From assembly GCA_042140185.1 (NCBI GenBank), contig CP159477.1:1736001-1800000 (forward strand): a DNA stretch of 64,000 nucleotides, in the 5' to 3' direction. Made by a program: the position numbers and the translations under genes. The DNA is from JANSXG01 sp024743075. GTDB lineage: Bacteria; Planctomycetota; Phycisphaerae; Phycisphaerales; UBA1924. Positions 1-9,702 of this stretch are shown here, piece after piece. The notes under the pieces were generated by a model. That model was not told the DNA's origin. It made no database searches and worked only from the letters and a program-made list of their open reading frames with translations. Numbering within the stretch: the first letter of the stretch is position 1; each line of letters starts with the position of its first letter.

Positions 1-1
1 C

Positions 2-679
2 GGCACCGTCGGAGCTTCCGAGACGATCTACGAGGAGATCCGCAGGTTCCGCGAACGAACCGGCAAGCCCGTGATTGTCTCCATGTCCGAGCTCGCCGCC
101 TCGGGCGGGTACTACATCAGCCTGCCCTCCGACCGGATCATCGCGCAACCGAGCACAATCACCGGGTCCATCGGCGTAATCTTCCAGACCTTCAATGTCT
201 CCGAGGGGCTCTCGATGATCGGCATCGAGGGCCGCGCCGTCACCTCCGGGCCCAACAAAGCCATCGCCTCACCATTCGAGCCAACCGATCCGGAGCATTA
301 CGACATCCTTCAGGGCATCGTCGACGGCTTCTACTCCGACTTCCGCGAGCGGGTCGCTGAGCACCGACCCGGCATCCCGTCCGAATCGCTCGACACCGCC
401 ACCGACGGCCGCATTTTCACCGGCACTCAGGCCGTTCAGATCGGGCTCGTCGACGAACTTGGGACGGTCTACGACGCCTTCGAAGCCGCGAAGTCACTCG
501 CCGGCCTCACCGAAGCGCAACTCGTGAAGTACCACGCCGAGGGTGCCCGCGTGAACTCGCCGTACGCAGCGGCCCCCGACGCACGCCCGAACGCCGTCGA
601 CCGGAGCGTCGACGTCAGGTTGTTCGAAATCGAGAACGCCCGGTTCACGACCGGCTTTTACTACATCTGGCGACCGTGA
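2..679 (+). CDS. sppA: signal peptide peptidase SppA, C-terminal part (5' end outside window)
   Basis: This is the C-terminal 225 residues of a serine protease of family S49, which degrades cleaved signal peptides in the cytoplasmic membrane. The frame is open from base 2, so the true start lies before the window. The SppA signature 'SELAASGGYYIS' is visible, and its serine (codon at 101-103) matches the family nucleophile. It is followed by 'TGSIGVIF', and a later 'GRIFTGTQA..GLVDELG' block is typical of the C-terminal half of the domain. The stop at 677-679 touches the stop of the convergent M29 aminopeptidase gene with no spacer. Confidence 0.92.
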   Translation, partial: GTVGASETIYEEIRRFRERTGKPVIVSMSELAASGGYYISLPSDRIIAQPSTITGSIGVIFQTFNVSEGLSMIGIEGRAVTSGPNKAIASPFEPTDPEHYDILQGIVDGFYSDFRERVAEHRPGIPSESLDTATDGRIFTGTQAVQIGLVDELGTVYDAFEAAKSLAGLTEAQLVKYHAEGARVNSPYAAAPDARPNAVDRSVDVRLFEIENARFTTGFYYIWRP

Positions 680-1827
680 TCAGGCGTCCGGCGAGGGCCA
701 GCCGTCGAACAGGAACCGGCCGTCGCGGAAGAACTCCTCGCCGTCGGCGCTGATCGAGCCGCCCCCGGCATCGGGGCGCAGATCGCAGACCATGTCCCAG
801 TGCAGCCCGCTCTCGTTCGTGCTCCCGCTCTCCGGGTAGCCCGCGCCGACCGCGGCGTGGAACGTGCCGCCGATCTTCTCGTCAAACAGCGTGTTGCGCG
901 TGTACTGCGTGATCGAGTAGTTCGTGCCGATGGCGATCTCGCCGAGGTTCCGCGCGCCCTCATCCTGATCGAGCATGGCGATGAGGAACTCCTCGTTCCG
1001 ACGCGCCGACGCGTCCACCACCCGCCCGTTCCTGAAGGCGAGCCGGATGCCCTCGACTTCGCGCCCGTTGTGGACCGCCGGAAAGGTGTAGTTCACGTGG
1101 CCGTCCACGCCCTGTGGCCCGGCGAAGACCTCGCCGTCGGGAAAATTCTCCCCGCCGCAACAGTTGATCCAGGTGGCTCCGTCCACGCTCACCGTGAGGT
1201 CCGTCCCATCGTGGCCGTCACCTGCGGGCGCCCGGAAGCGCAGTTCTTTACGCTGGTTCAGCCAGTCCACCGCCCGCTGCTGTCGCTCGGCCAATCGCTG
1301 CCACGACGCCGCAGGGTCGTCGTGATGAAGCAGACCCGCCTTGAAGACGAAGTCTTCGTACTGGCGCAACGACATCTCGGCGTCCTGAGCGCTGGCCTGC
1401 GTCGGGAAAAGCGTGCCGCACCAGCGGAGCTCGCCCGCCGCCGCTCGCTCCATGAATCGCTTCATGTAAGGCCGACGCGCTGCGGACCGCTTGCTCTGAC
1501 GCGACGGATCAAGCCGACTCATCGACTTGGTATTCGTTTCGGCCCAGAACACGATGCGAACATCCAATGCCTCGATGGACTGCATCTGCAGTGGCGACAG
1601 GAACGCCAACTGCTCGTCGGACGCCCGCTCCAGGAAGGTGTTTTCCAGACTGTCGGCCGTCGCCTCCCAGAACGGATGCGCCCGGCTTCCAGGCACTTCT
1701 CGAACACCGCTTCGATCAGCGGCATCGCGATCGGATCCGAACGGATCCCGACGAGATCCCCGGCTTTGACCTTGGTCGAATAGCCCACGATCACCTCGGC
1801 CAAGCGGTCCAGTCGCTGATCTCTCAT
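680..1827 (-). CDS. M29 family aminopeptidase (AmpS/PepS-like), frameshifted
   Basis: This is a metallo-aminopeptidase of family M29, about 382 residues once the frame is repaired. The N-terminus ('LDRLAEVIVGYSTKVKAGD') lies in one frame from 1827, and the rest lies in another frame from about 1680. The family sequence 'EAG-AHPF' spans the junction. Restoring one G in the run at 1681-1683 (CCC on the plus strand) joins the frames. The C-terminal half carries the family metal-site regions 'TRNTLFDEKIGGTFHAAVG' and 'SGLHWDMVCDL'. A good Shine-Dalgarno sequence (gagaggag) precedes the ATG at 1827. The break sits in a homopolymer, so a sequencing indel is more likely than a pseudogene. Confidence 0.85.
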
Positions 1828-1942
1828 CGTTCTCCTCTCTGAAGGTGCGGGTCGGGGCGGCTATCCTAACGCGTCGGGCCGAGCCCGCCGGAACCGCCTG
1901 AATCCCCACGCGATCTTCCGATCGCTCTGAGAAAGACCACCC

Positions 1943-2578
1943 ATGCGCCGCTTCGACCGAATCGCCCTTTGCCTCCTCACCGCCGGCGTCTGCACGATCG
2001 CCGGCCAGCAGGTCCTCCGCACCAGCGCCGCCGGTGCGAGCACGTTTCAGGACGCCGCGGCCGCGCAGCCGGAGCACGAGATCGCCGTGTGCGCCGTCAA
2101 CAAGATCATCCGCGACCTGCTCGAATCCGACCGCTTCCTGCCGGCTCGCCAGGCGATCAACCTCGAAGAGGTCGTGACCGAGTACCGCGCACTCGAGGCC
2201 GAACTCAACGGGCTGCGCCAGCAGTGGGAGCAGATCCAACAGGGCGGCCAGGGCGATCCGGGCGCGATACAGGTAGAGGCCGAACGCATCGGCGCCCGCA
2301 TGCAGGAACTGGAGCAGATCGGTTCGGAGCGCGAGCAGCAGCTTCAGCAACTCACCCTCGACCAGCTGAAAGAGGCGTACGAGTTGACACGCAGCGCCGC
2401 GGAAGCCGTCGCCGAAGACCTCGGCTTTGCGTATGTCGCCGCCAGCCAGCGCCCCGAAGACAAGTTCAACCTCAACTCGGGCTCCCTGCCCGCTGAGTTC
2501 AACGCCCGTCCGATCCTCGTTTTTCCCGATGGCGTGGACATCACGCCGGATGTCCTGGCCGAACTGAATCTGGACTGA
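1943..2578 (+). CDS. OmpH/Skp-like periplasmic chaperone protein
   Basis: The 211-residue protein has an N-terminal signal peptide (residues 1 to about 22, 'FDRIALCLLTAGVCTIAG'). A short beta-like segment ('HEIAVCAVNKIIRDLLES') follows, then a long Glu/Gln-rich coiled coil (about residues 75-155). The end 'GVDITPDVLAELN' resembles the C-terminus of OmpH-family proteins. This Skp-like layout suggests a trimeric holdase for outer-membrane proteins in the periplasm. The assignment rests on architecture and short motifs, so a generic secreted coiled-coil protein is the alternative. It is convergent with lipB, with two bases between the stops. Confidence 0.6.
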   Translation: MRRFDRIALCLLTAGVCTIAGQQVLRTSAAGASTFQDAAAAQPEHEIAVCAVNKIIRDLLESDRFLPARQAINLEEVVTEYRALEAELNGLRQQWEQIQQGGQGDPGAIQVEAERIGARMQELEQIGSEREQQLQQLTLDQLKEAYELTRSAAEAVAEDLGFAYVAASQRPEDKFNLNSGSLPAEFNARPILVFPDGVDITPDVLAELNLD

Positions 2579-2580
2579 GT

Positions 2581-3344
2581 TCAGTCCGCAGTTCCCGCTT
2601 GTTTCCGCTGCGAACGGCTCAGGCCGCTCTGGTGCGCCTCAAGCAGCAGTTCGATGAGATGGCGGCAGACCGCCTGCGCCGCGTCCGAGTGCGTCGGGGC
2701 ATCGTTGCCAAGCTCGGCGCGCAACTCGTCACCGCGCGCCCGGTCAGCCCGCACGGCACGATCGTCTCGAAGTGGCTCAGATCGGTGCTGACGTTCAGCG
2801 CGAGCCCGTGCATCGTCACCCAGCGTCGTACACGCACGCCCATCGCGCAGATCTTCGCCCGTTGGCCCGGATGGACGTTCGAGGGAACCCAGACCCCCGT
2901 CGCGCCATCTTCTCGATCCGCGTCGAGCCCGAACGCGAGACAGGTCCGGATGACCGCTTCCTCAAGCAGGCGCATGTACGCGTGCAGGTTGAGCCCGACA
3001 CGGTTGAGATCGACGATCGGGTAGACCACGACCTGACCCGGCCCGTGGTATGTGATGTCACCGCCGCGGTCCGTCTCGTGGACCTCGATCCCGAGGGCGC
3101 TCAGACGCTCAGACCCAACGATGATGTTCTTGCGGGCGCTCGGGCGCTTGCTGACGGTCAGCACCGGGTCGTGTTCAACAACGAGGATGCTCGCGAGCGG
3201 GCGGCGGTCAGCCTCGCGGTTCGCGAGCACGCGTTCGTGTTCTGCGCGCTGGCGTGCCAACCCCGACGCGTAGCCGAGCCGACCAAGGTCGGCGACCTCG
3301 ATCAGTTGCCCGCTCGTTCGTTCTTCTGGGTTCGAATCCGCCAT
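2581..3344 (-). CDS. lipB: octanoyltransferase LipB, frameshifted near its 3' end
   Basis: LipB transfers the octanoyl group from octanoyl-ACP to lipoyl domains, the first step of lipoate synthesis. The family blocks 'RGGDITYHGPGQVVVYPI', 'AKICAMGVRV' (Lys164) and 'IVPCGLTGRAVTS' (Cys198) are present, and Lys and Cys form the known catalytic dyad. ATG 3344 is chosen because the upstream in-frame sequence is not conserved-looking. After 'GRAVTS' the frame is lost. Adding one base at the AA of 2723-2724 restores 'LRAELGND' and a natural stop at 2581-2583, giving about 254 residues. A TACGAT sequence lies 8 bases before the ATG. The gene is 29 bases downstream of the glycosyltransferase gene on the same strand. 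Confidence 0.9.
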
Positions 3345-3373
3345 CAGGCCCAATCGTACGCACCCCGGAGCCG

Positions 3374-4921
3374 TCAGCCCGCGTGCGGCACCGCCGGGGC
3401 GATCCGGCCGCCGATCGTCTCGATGGCCTGCTCGTAGACGGAGCAGCACTTCTCGGCGGCACCATCCCAGGTGAGGCGGCGCAGTTCCATCCGCCCGTGC
3501 TCTTTGAGCGTGTTGCTCAGGGGCGGGTACTTCAGCACCGCGACGATCTTGTTGGCCATCTGGTCCGTGTCCCAGAAATCCACCTTCAGGGCATGCGAGA
3601 CGACCTCGGATACCCCCGACTGCTTCGAGATGATGACCGGGGTGTCGTGGCTCATGGCCTCGAGCGGCGCGATGCCGAACGGCTCACTCACCGAGGGCAT
3701 CACATAGCAGTCGGCCATCCGGAAGACCTTTGCGACGTCCCGGCCGCGAAGGAAGCCCGTAAACAGCACCTTATGCCCGATGCCGAGATCCGCGGCCTGC
3801 TCGATCATCTTCCGGGCCAGATCGCCGTTGCCCGCGACGATGAACTTCACGTTCTCGACCTTGTCGAGCACGCGCTTCGCGGCCTTCACGAAGTACTCGG
3901 GGCCCTTCTGCATCGTGATCCGACCGAGGAACAGCACGATCTTGTCTTTGGGAGAGATCTCGCTCTCGGGCAGCGGCGCGAACTTTTCTTCCTGCTCCAC
4001 GCCGTTGTAGACCACGCGGATCTTCGACGCGTCCACGCCGTACCGGCGCACGACGATGTTCTTCGTCAGCGCGCTCACCGCGATGACCCGTGCCGCGGCG
4101 TGCATACCTCTGCGCTCGATCTCGTACACGGGCTGGTTGACGTGCTCGCCGGAGCGGTCGAACTCCGTCGAGTGGATGTGCGCGACCAGCGGCTTGCCCG
4201 TCACTCGACCGAGGGCCATGCCCGCCGGATAGGTCATCCAGTCGTGCGCGTGGATGACATCGAAGTCTTTGTCGCGACACAGCCGAAGCACCAGCCGAGC
4301 GTACTCCCGAGCGCTCGAAAGCACGTCGCCGGCATAATCTGCCCCGCTGTTGCTGCTCGACGGCGCGGCGTGCTGTGTTGCTCCGGCGAGGGGCGATCCG
4401 AGAGCCGCGAGGATCTCGGCCATGTCTTCGTCTTCGACGATCTCGTAGGTGCCGGTCAGACGCTCACCGGCTCTCCGCAGTCGCTCGAGCTCGGTCAGCG
4501 AGATGACCCGACGCCCATCCGTCGTCGGTACGCCGGGCGTCCCGAACTCTCCGCCGGGATACGGCGAAGCCATCCCAGACTCCGTCGGGATGCCCATGAA
4601 CTCCACGTTCGTGAAGCCCTTGAGCCGGAACTCCACGCCCGAAGGGCCTTCGCCCGCGTCGAACGTGACCACCGACCGCTTCAGACGCTTCGGTCCGGTC
4701 TCGCCAGGGCTTGCTGGCGAGGCCGCGGCTTCAACTGGCTTCGCAGCAGCCGGGCTGAGCAGTTCCACGTGCGAACTCATCGAGCCATCGACCGCCCGAG
4801 GAAGCACGAAGATGACCTCGTGTCCTTGCCGGTCCAGAGCCTTGGTCAGGCCGTAACAGGCCGTGCCGAGACCACCCGAGATGAAGGGGGGAAACTCCCA
4901 CCCCAGCATCAAGATACGCAT
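3374..4921 (-). CDS. glycogen/starch synthase-like glycosyltransferase (GT-B fold, GT4/GT5)
   Basis: This 515-residue GT-B enzyme opens with the donor-site signature 'WEFPPFISGGLGTACYGL' (residues about 8-25), which is typical of starch synthase catalytic domains. A variable insertion follows (about 60-170). The middle carries 'HAHDWMT', and the C-terminal Rossmann domain carries 'FLGRITMQKGPEYF' and the E-x7-E motif 'EPFGIAPLEA'. The family uses ADP- or UDP-glucose to extend alpha-glucans, but related GT4 enzymes make other glycans, so the acceptor is not certain. It could share a transcript with lipB. A second glucan-linked protein, the ParA-CBM48 fusion at 18326, lies 13 kb away and is not adjacent. 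Confidence 0.85.
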   Translation of the reverse strand: MRILMLGWEFPPFISGGLGTACYGLTKALDRQGHEVIFVLPRAVDGSMSSHVELLSPAAAKPVEAAASPASPGETGPKRLKRSVVTFDAGEGPSGVEFRLKGFTNVEFMGIPTESGMASPYPGGEFGTPGVPTTDGRRVISLTELERLRRAGERLTGTYEIVEDEDMAEILAALGSPLAGATQHAAPSSSNSGADYAGDVLSSAREYARLVLRLCRDKDFDVIHAHDWMTYPAGMALGRVTGKPLVAHIHSTEFDRSGEHVNQPVYEIERRGMHAAARVIAVSALTKNIVVRRYGVDASKIRVVYNGVEQEEKFAPLPESEISPKDKIVLFLGRITMQKGPEYFVKAAKRVLDKVENVKFIVAGNGDLARKMIEQAADLGIGHKVLFTGFLRGRDVAKVFRMADCYVMPSVSEPFGIAPLEAMSHDTPVIISKQSGVSEVVSHALKVDFWDTDQMANKIVAVLKYPPLSNTLKEHGRMELRRLTWDGAAEKCCSVYEQAIETIGGRIAPAVPHAG

Positions 4922-5080
4922 CGCGTGTCGCCCGATTCTTGAAAATCACCGCTTGTCCGGGATCAGTTGCTTCGAGCGGGTCCCGGCTCACCCAGCCGGA
5001 CCACAGGATACCGGACCTGCACCTCGCACTGGGCAGGGCGGCGCCGAAAACCGGCCAAATTTCGTCGATCCGAACGACGA

Positions 5081-5587
5081 TCAGTCGTCGTCGTCGCCCG
5101 CCATATCGCCGAGTTCACGAAACGCGATTTCGTACGCGAGAACCGCTTTCGTCAAATCCTCAGCATCCGACGCGGTCGCGTCCGCGGCCTTGATCGGGGT
5201 TTGCGAGATGAACACGAACAGCATCTCGTCGTTGCGGAAGTGCTTGAGCGGCTTGAGTCGCCCTCGGTTCCAGCCCAAATCGACCAGTTCCTCATCGATG
5301 AGGTCGTCGAGATCGTCACCGGTCCACAGAACGTCTGTCTCGATCGACTGGCTGATGTACCGGTCCGGCGAGCACCAGCTGACCGCGAGCAGGCCCTCAA
5401 CCACCTCAAGACGGTAGAACACCGGCTCGGGCGTATCCTTCGCGACGGCGATCAGGAGCACCCCGTCGGGTTTACCCTCGTCAGCGACGCCAACACTTTC
5501 GAACGCATCGCTGGACTCGAGTTGTTTGACGACGGCGTCGATGACGGTTTCGAGTTCTGCTCGCATCTGGCCCGTTTCGGCTGGCAT
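5081..5587 (-). CDS. hypothetical acidic protein (168 aa)
   Basis: I do not recognise a family with confidence. The protein is acidic, has no signal peptide or membrane segment, and ends in a run of four Asp. Its centre ('SWCSPDRYISQSIETDVLW') and later 'NDEMLFVFISQTPI' alternate hydrophobic and polar residues like a small alpha/beta domain. The size and pattern recall YbjN/type III chaperone-like folds, but this is a guess. I chose ATG 5587, with gagagaaag about ten bases upstream. A start seven codons earlier (5608) is also open. It is divergent from prmC, with about 100 bases between the starts. Confidence 0.6.
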   Translation of the reverse strand: MPAETGQMRAELETVIDAVVKQLESSDAFESVGVADEGKPDGVLLIAVAKDTPEPVFYRLEVVEGLLAVSWCSPDRYISQSIETDVLWTGDDLDDLIDEELVDLGWNRGRLKPLKHFRNDEMLFVFISQTPIKAADATASDAEDLTKAVLAYEIAFRELGDMAGDDDD

Positions 5588-5686
5588 AGTCGGTCTGCTT
5601 TCTCTCATCAGGTTCGGCGGCCCCTGCGGACGGACCGGCTCGTTCCGGCCCATGATAGCCCCCACGAAACGGCTAGACTGCCGGTC

Positions 5687-6760
5687 ATGGGAGACACGAC
5701 CGCCGCCCCGAATACCCAGTGGACCACCCGTCGGCTTCTCGAGTGGATGCAGAGGGCTTTCGAGTCCAAAGGTCTGGACGAGACACGACGGTCGGCCGAG
5801 ATCCTGCTTGAGCACGTCCTCGATTGTCGGCGGATGGACCTTTACATCGCCCCCGATCGCCCGGCGAGCCCGGAGGAACTGACCACGCTCCGGGCGCTGG
5901 TCACCCGCGCCCTCGCGCACGAACCGGTGCAATACCTCATCGGCGAGTGGTCGTTCTTCGGGCTCGACCTCAAAGTGGATCGGCGGGCCCTTATTCCACG
6001 CCCGTGCACCGAGGCTATCCCCGAAGAGGTCATCCAGCACGCGCGCCGAACCGGGAGATTAGGCAAAGTCACGTTCGGTGAAATCAAGCCCCTCGGCGGC
6101 GACACCCCAGCGGGCGAGCCGAACGCGGAGGTCGCGTCCAACCAGGAAGCGTCAGAGCCGTTCGAACCGCCAGCGCAGCCGACGCCCGCCGACGGCTCAG
6201 GCATCCTCATCGCAGATATCGGCACCGGGACGGGCTGCATCGCGTTGGCTTTGCTCCGAAACATTCCCGGTGCAAAGGCCTTCGCGACGGATGTGAGCGA
6301 GGACGCACTGGCGTTGGCCGCCGAGAACGCCGAGTCGCTCGGATTGAGCAACCGGTTCAAACCGCTGCTGGGCAACCTGCTCGAGCCGCTCCTTGACTAC
6401 CCCGGCGTTGCCAAAGCCGCGGAGTCCGGGCGGGGAGCGCTGGACTACCTTGTCTCAAACCCGCCTTACATCCCGGATCACGAGTGGAATGACCCGGACC
6501 AGATGGGCAAGAACGTCAAGGGGCACGAACCGGACCTCGCTCTCCGAGGTGGGGCAGACGGGCTCGAGTTTGTTCGCCCGATCATCGAAAACGGCCCCCG
6601 TCTGCTCAAACCCGGTGGCCTGCTTCTCATCGAGATCGCCAGTTCGTGCGCCGACACGGTGTTCTCGCTCGCGAAGGCGAATGCGCTGCTGCACAACCCG
6701 GTGATACTCAACGATCTTGAGGGCAAGGCACGCACCCTGCGTGCCGAGCGCCGGCGCTGA
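5687..6760 (+). CDS. prmC: peptide chain release factor N5-glutamine methyltransferase PrmC/HemK
   Basis: PrmC methylates the glutamine of the GGQ motif in release factors RF1 and RF2. The sequence shows the N-terminal helical domain (residues 1 to about 85), then 'PVQYLIGEWSFFGLDLKVDRRALIPRP', the AdoMet motif 'IADIGTGTGCIALAL' and the diagnostic 'NPPY' catalytic motif with 'LVSNPPYIPDHE'. At 357 residues it is longer than the usual ~285, because about 45 residues rich in Pro, Glu and Ala (around 125-170) are inserted between the RPxTE-like region and the AdoMet motif. A TAGACT sequence lies only 7 bases before the ATG and no Shine-Dalgarno is visible, so the mRNA may be nearly leaderless. 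Confidence 0.93.
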   Translation: MGDTTAAPNTQWTTRRLLEWMQRAFESKGLDETRRSAEILLEHVLDCRRMDLYIAPDRPASPEELTTLRALVTRALAHEPVQYLIGEWSFFGLDLKVDRRALIPRPCTEAIPEEVIQHARRTGRLGKVTFGEIKPLGGDTPAGEPNAEVASNQEASEPFEPPAQPTPADGSGILIADIGTGTGCIALALLRNIPGAKAFATDVSEDALALAAENAESLGLSNRFKPLLGNLLEPLLDYPGVAKAAESGRGALDYLVSNPPYIPDHEWNDPDQMGKNVKGHEPDLALRGGADGLEFVRPIIENGPRLLKPGGLLLIEIASSCADTVFSLAKANALLHNPVILNDLEGKARTLRAERRR

Positions 6761-6768
6761 CAGCCCGA

Positions 6769-8545
6769 TCAGCCGGCGGGGTCCCCGTCGCACCCTTCGG
6801 GCTCGGCGATCGCCTTGCGACACTCGTCGACCAGCGTCTCGGCCTGAAACGGCTTGAACAACACGCACTGGAGACCTTCCTGACTCGCGCGGACGATCGA
6901 GTGGTGCGGGTCGTAGCCGAAGCCCGTCATCAGAATCACGGGCACCTGCTCGTCGGCCTTCTTCGCTTCGGCAAAGATCTCGTAGCCGGTCACATCGCCG
7001 AGATTGATGTCCGAGATGACCAGGTCGAACCGCTCGCCCGCCGCGGCGACGCGACGGATCTCTCGGATCGCAGCCTCGCCGGAGCCGGAGGTGGACACGA
7101 CCGCCCCGCGATTGCGAAGCACATCGCGTACCGTCTCGACGATCCGTTCCTCGTTGTCCGCGACCAGCACGCGTCGCTGCCCGAGAACGGGGTCGTAGCG
7201 TCGCGATCGCAATTCCTCGTCCACGCCGAGCAGCGAACGCGGTCCCTGCGCCACATCCTTCACGCGAGTCCGGATCGACGCAACATCTTTCAGGATCCGC
7301 TCGATGTGCTCGAGCAGGTCCGGGTTCTCCGACGCCTGTTCCTTCAGGTATTCCGCTTCGAGGACGAGGTCGTTCAGCGGAGCACTCAGTTCGCCCTGCA
7401 TCGTGCCGCTGGTGTCCTCACGTGTCGTGTACCGCTCGACGAGCAGCAGATTGAGGGTGTGCAGGCCCATCGCCAGATAGCTCGCGAAGATCTCGGCGAA
7501 CTGCCGATCCCGCTCGGTGAAGGCGTTGGCCCGCTCGCTCTCGACGTTGAATATGCCGATCCGCTTGTCGTACAGCTGCACCGGGACGGTCAGCGACGAC
7601 CCCGCCTGATCGAGGCCGAAGACGTACCGCGGATCGGCCGCGGCGTCGTTGCAGATGTAGGACTCGCCCGTCGCCGCGACGTACCCGGAAATCCCCTGGT
7701 CCTCCCGACCGCTGTAGAGCTTGATCTCGGTCGCCTCGCGCGGCATGCCCGACGACATGACCAGCTTGAGCTCACCGGTCTGCTCGTCCAGAAGCCGCAC
7801 GGCGAAATGGTCGAAGTTCAGCAACTTGCGGGCGAACGCGTTCACCCGCTGCTCCAGCAGACTCAACCGGCCCGCGGCGTGCAGACCCTTGATCGTGTCC
7901 GCGTCGAGGTGCATCATCTCGCGCCCGGCCTTGTCCAGAGCGTCCATCTGCGAGCGGAGCAGTTCCCGGGAGGTGATATCGCGCAGGGCGACGACGAGGT
8001 GTGTCACCTTCGGCCCCGAGTCCCCCGGGGCAGCGGTCGCGTCGAAGAACGGCGTGACGAGGCAGTCGAAGTACCGGTCCTCGTCCTCGGCCTTGAACGA
8101 CAGCCGCTCGGGCTGAGGCGGCTCGTCGGCATCGTCGCTTGGCAGCGACTCGTCGAACGAACTCAGTGTCTTGCGCGAGTTCGGCGAGGTCCTTTGAGAT
8201 CAGCTTCTGGTAGCGGGAGAACCGCTCGTTCGCCCACACGATCTCCGCGTTGCGGTTTATCAGGCACACCCCCTCGCCGATGGAGTTAAGCATCATCGAC
8301 GACTGGTTCATGAGGATCGACCGCTCCAGCGGCAGGAAGTCCCCCGTCGCCGCCAGGATGACCCTCGCGTCGCTCGACCGGAGCGAGTCCATGGCATCGC
8401 CGGGTGTGGTCCGTACAATTTCGAAACGACTTTCGAGGACCTTCTCCGCCTCGGTCGCGTCAAACCCTGAACCATCCACGATCAGCAACTTCGGCCGGTC
8501 CAGGCGGCGTTGCTCTTCGGTCGGTTGGGAAGCGTGCGGTCGCAT
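6769..8545 (-). CDS. PAS-GAF-receiver response regulator, frameshifted
   Basis: This is a multi-domain signalling protein of about 591 residues. Order: an N-terminal receiver-like segment ('RPKLLIVDGSGFDATEAEKVL') without clear phosphorylation residues; a PAS domain ('LNSIGEGVCLINRNAEIVWAN'); a GAF domain ('LNFDHFAVRLLDEQTGELKL' to 'FASYLAMGLHTL'); a helical stretch; and a C-terminal receiver domain with 'RVLVADNEERIVETV', phospho-acceptor region 'VISDINLGDVTGYE' and 'ILMTGFG'. No histidine-kinase ATPase domain and no DNA-binding domain is visible. The frame changes near 8165-8185 (one base extra or two missing). It is divergent from the Gld-type ABC operon and shares its 158-base upstream region. 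Confidence 0.82.
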
Positions 8546-8703
8546 GTGCAGACTCGGGTGCCCCGATCGTTTACGCTAGAGTGCTGCTGGGCAGATTGCG
8601 GCGCCGGTCTCGCGTCTGCACTTGAGGCGTGACGGGCGTTCTCCAGTTCATTACATCGTACCGATCGAACATTTTCTCTGAACCGGGACGATAATTCCTC
8701 ACC

Positions 8704-9702
8704 ATGATCGAAGTTGACCACGCTCACAAGTCCTTCGGGAAAGTGCACGCCGTCCGAGGTGTCAGTTTCTCGGTCCCAAAGGGAAGCGTCGTCGGCGTGC
8801 TCGGGCCGAACGGCGCGGGCAAGTCCACCACCATCCGCATGATCACGGGAACGGTTCCACCAACCCGCGGATCCGTCCGGGTTGACGGTCTAGACAGCAT
8901 CGACCAGTCCCTCAAGGTCAGGCGTCGGCTCGGCTACCTGCCCGAGTCCAACCCGCTCTACCCAGAGATGCGTGTCGCCGACTTCCTCGCGTTCCGCGCA
9001 CGTCTCTTCGGCCTCTCAGGGAAAGCCCGCAAGGCGGGGGTGGACCGGGCGATCTCCCGGTGCTGGCTAGACGATGTCCGTTCTCGCCGGGTCGGCCAAC
9101 TCTCCAAGGGCTATCGCCAGCGGGTTGGCCTCGCCGCGGCGATGCTCCACGACCCGCCGGTACTCATCCTCGACGAACCGACCTCTGGTCTCGACCCGGC
9201 CCAGATCGCCGAAACACGCCAGCTCATCCGCGAACTCGCCGGCGACCACACCATGCTGATCGTCTCGCACATCCTGCCCGAGGTCGAGAAGAGTTGTGAC
9301 CGCCTTCTGATCTTCGCCCGAGGCCGGATTCAGGCCGACGGCTCGGCCGACGACCTGCTCCGCGACCTCGCACAAAGGCAGGGCTTTGCCGTCGAGGTGG
9401 AGGCCGCCAACGGCGACCCCAAGACCTCGATGCAGGCGATCGCGCATATCGAACAAGTCGAGAGCGATCCGAACGGGCGCTCCGGCGATGGCTGGCACGC
9501 CCTTCGCGTCATCGTGGACAAGGCCGCGGCCGATCCCGGCGCCGTCATCGGCGGGGCCTGCCGTGAACTCGGCCTCACGGTTCGCTCCCTCCGTCCCGCG
9601 ACCGCGACGCTCGAAGCCCTGTACATCCGTCTCGTCGAGCAGGCCGACAAAGCAACGGCCAAGGTCTCCGAACAGCGCAAGCCAGAAGGCGAGGCCGCCT
9701 GA
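8704..9702 (+). CDS. ABC transporter ATP-binding protein (GldA-like)
   Basis: The 332-residue ATPase subunit has Walker A 'GPNGAGKST' (residues 34-42), the family signature as 'LSKGYRQR', and Walker B 'VLILDEPTSGLDP', with the switch histidine in 'IVSH'. About 90 residues follow the nucleotide-binding domain, as in ABC-2/Gld-type ATPases. It is the first gene of a three-gene operon with a permease and a GldG-like protein, joined by TGATG overlaps. In Bacteroidetes this gene trio is linked to gliding. In other phyla it is a generic exporter, and the substrate cannot be read from the sequence. A GATAAT sequence at 8688-8693 lies ten bases before the ATG. Confidence 0.93.
   Translation: MIEVDHAHKSFGKVHAVRGVSFSVPKGSVVGVLGPNGAGKSTTIRMITGTVPPTRGSVRVDGLDSIDQSLKVRRRLGYLPESNPLYPEMRVADFLAFRARLFGLSGKARKAGVDRAISRCWLDDVRSRRVGQLSKGYRQRVGLAAAMLHDPPVLILDEPTSGLDPAQIAETRQLIRELAGDHTMLIVSHILPEVEKSCDRLLIFARGRIQADGSADDLLRDLAQRQGFAVEVEAANGDPKTSMQAIAHIEQVESDPNGRSGDGWHALRVIVDKAAADPGAVIGGACRELGLTVRSLRPATATLEALYIRLVEQADKATAKVSEQRKPEGEAA

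Noticed and set aside
3254..4942. A 562-codon plus-strand frame opposite the glycosyltransferase
   Set aside because: The minus-strand frame has intact GT-B motifs over its full length. The plus frame is an Arg/His/Asp-rich shadow.
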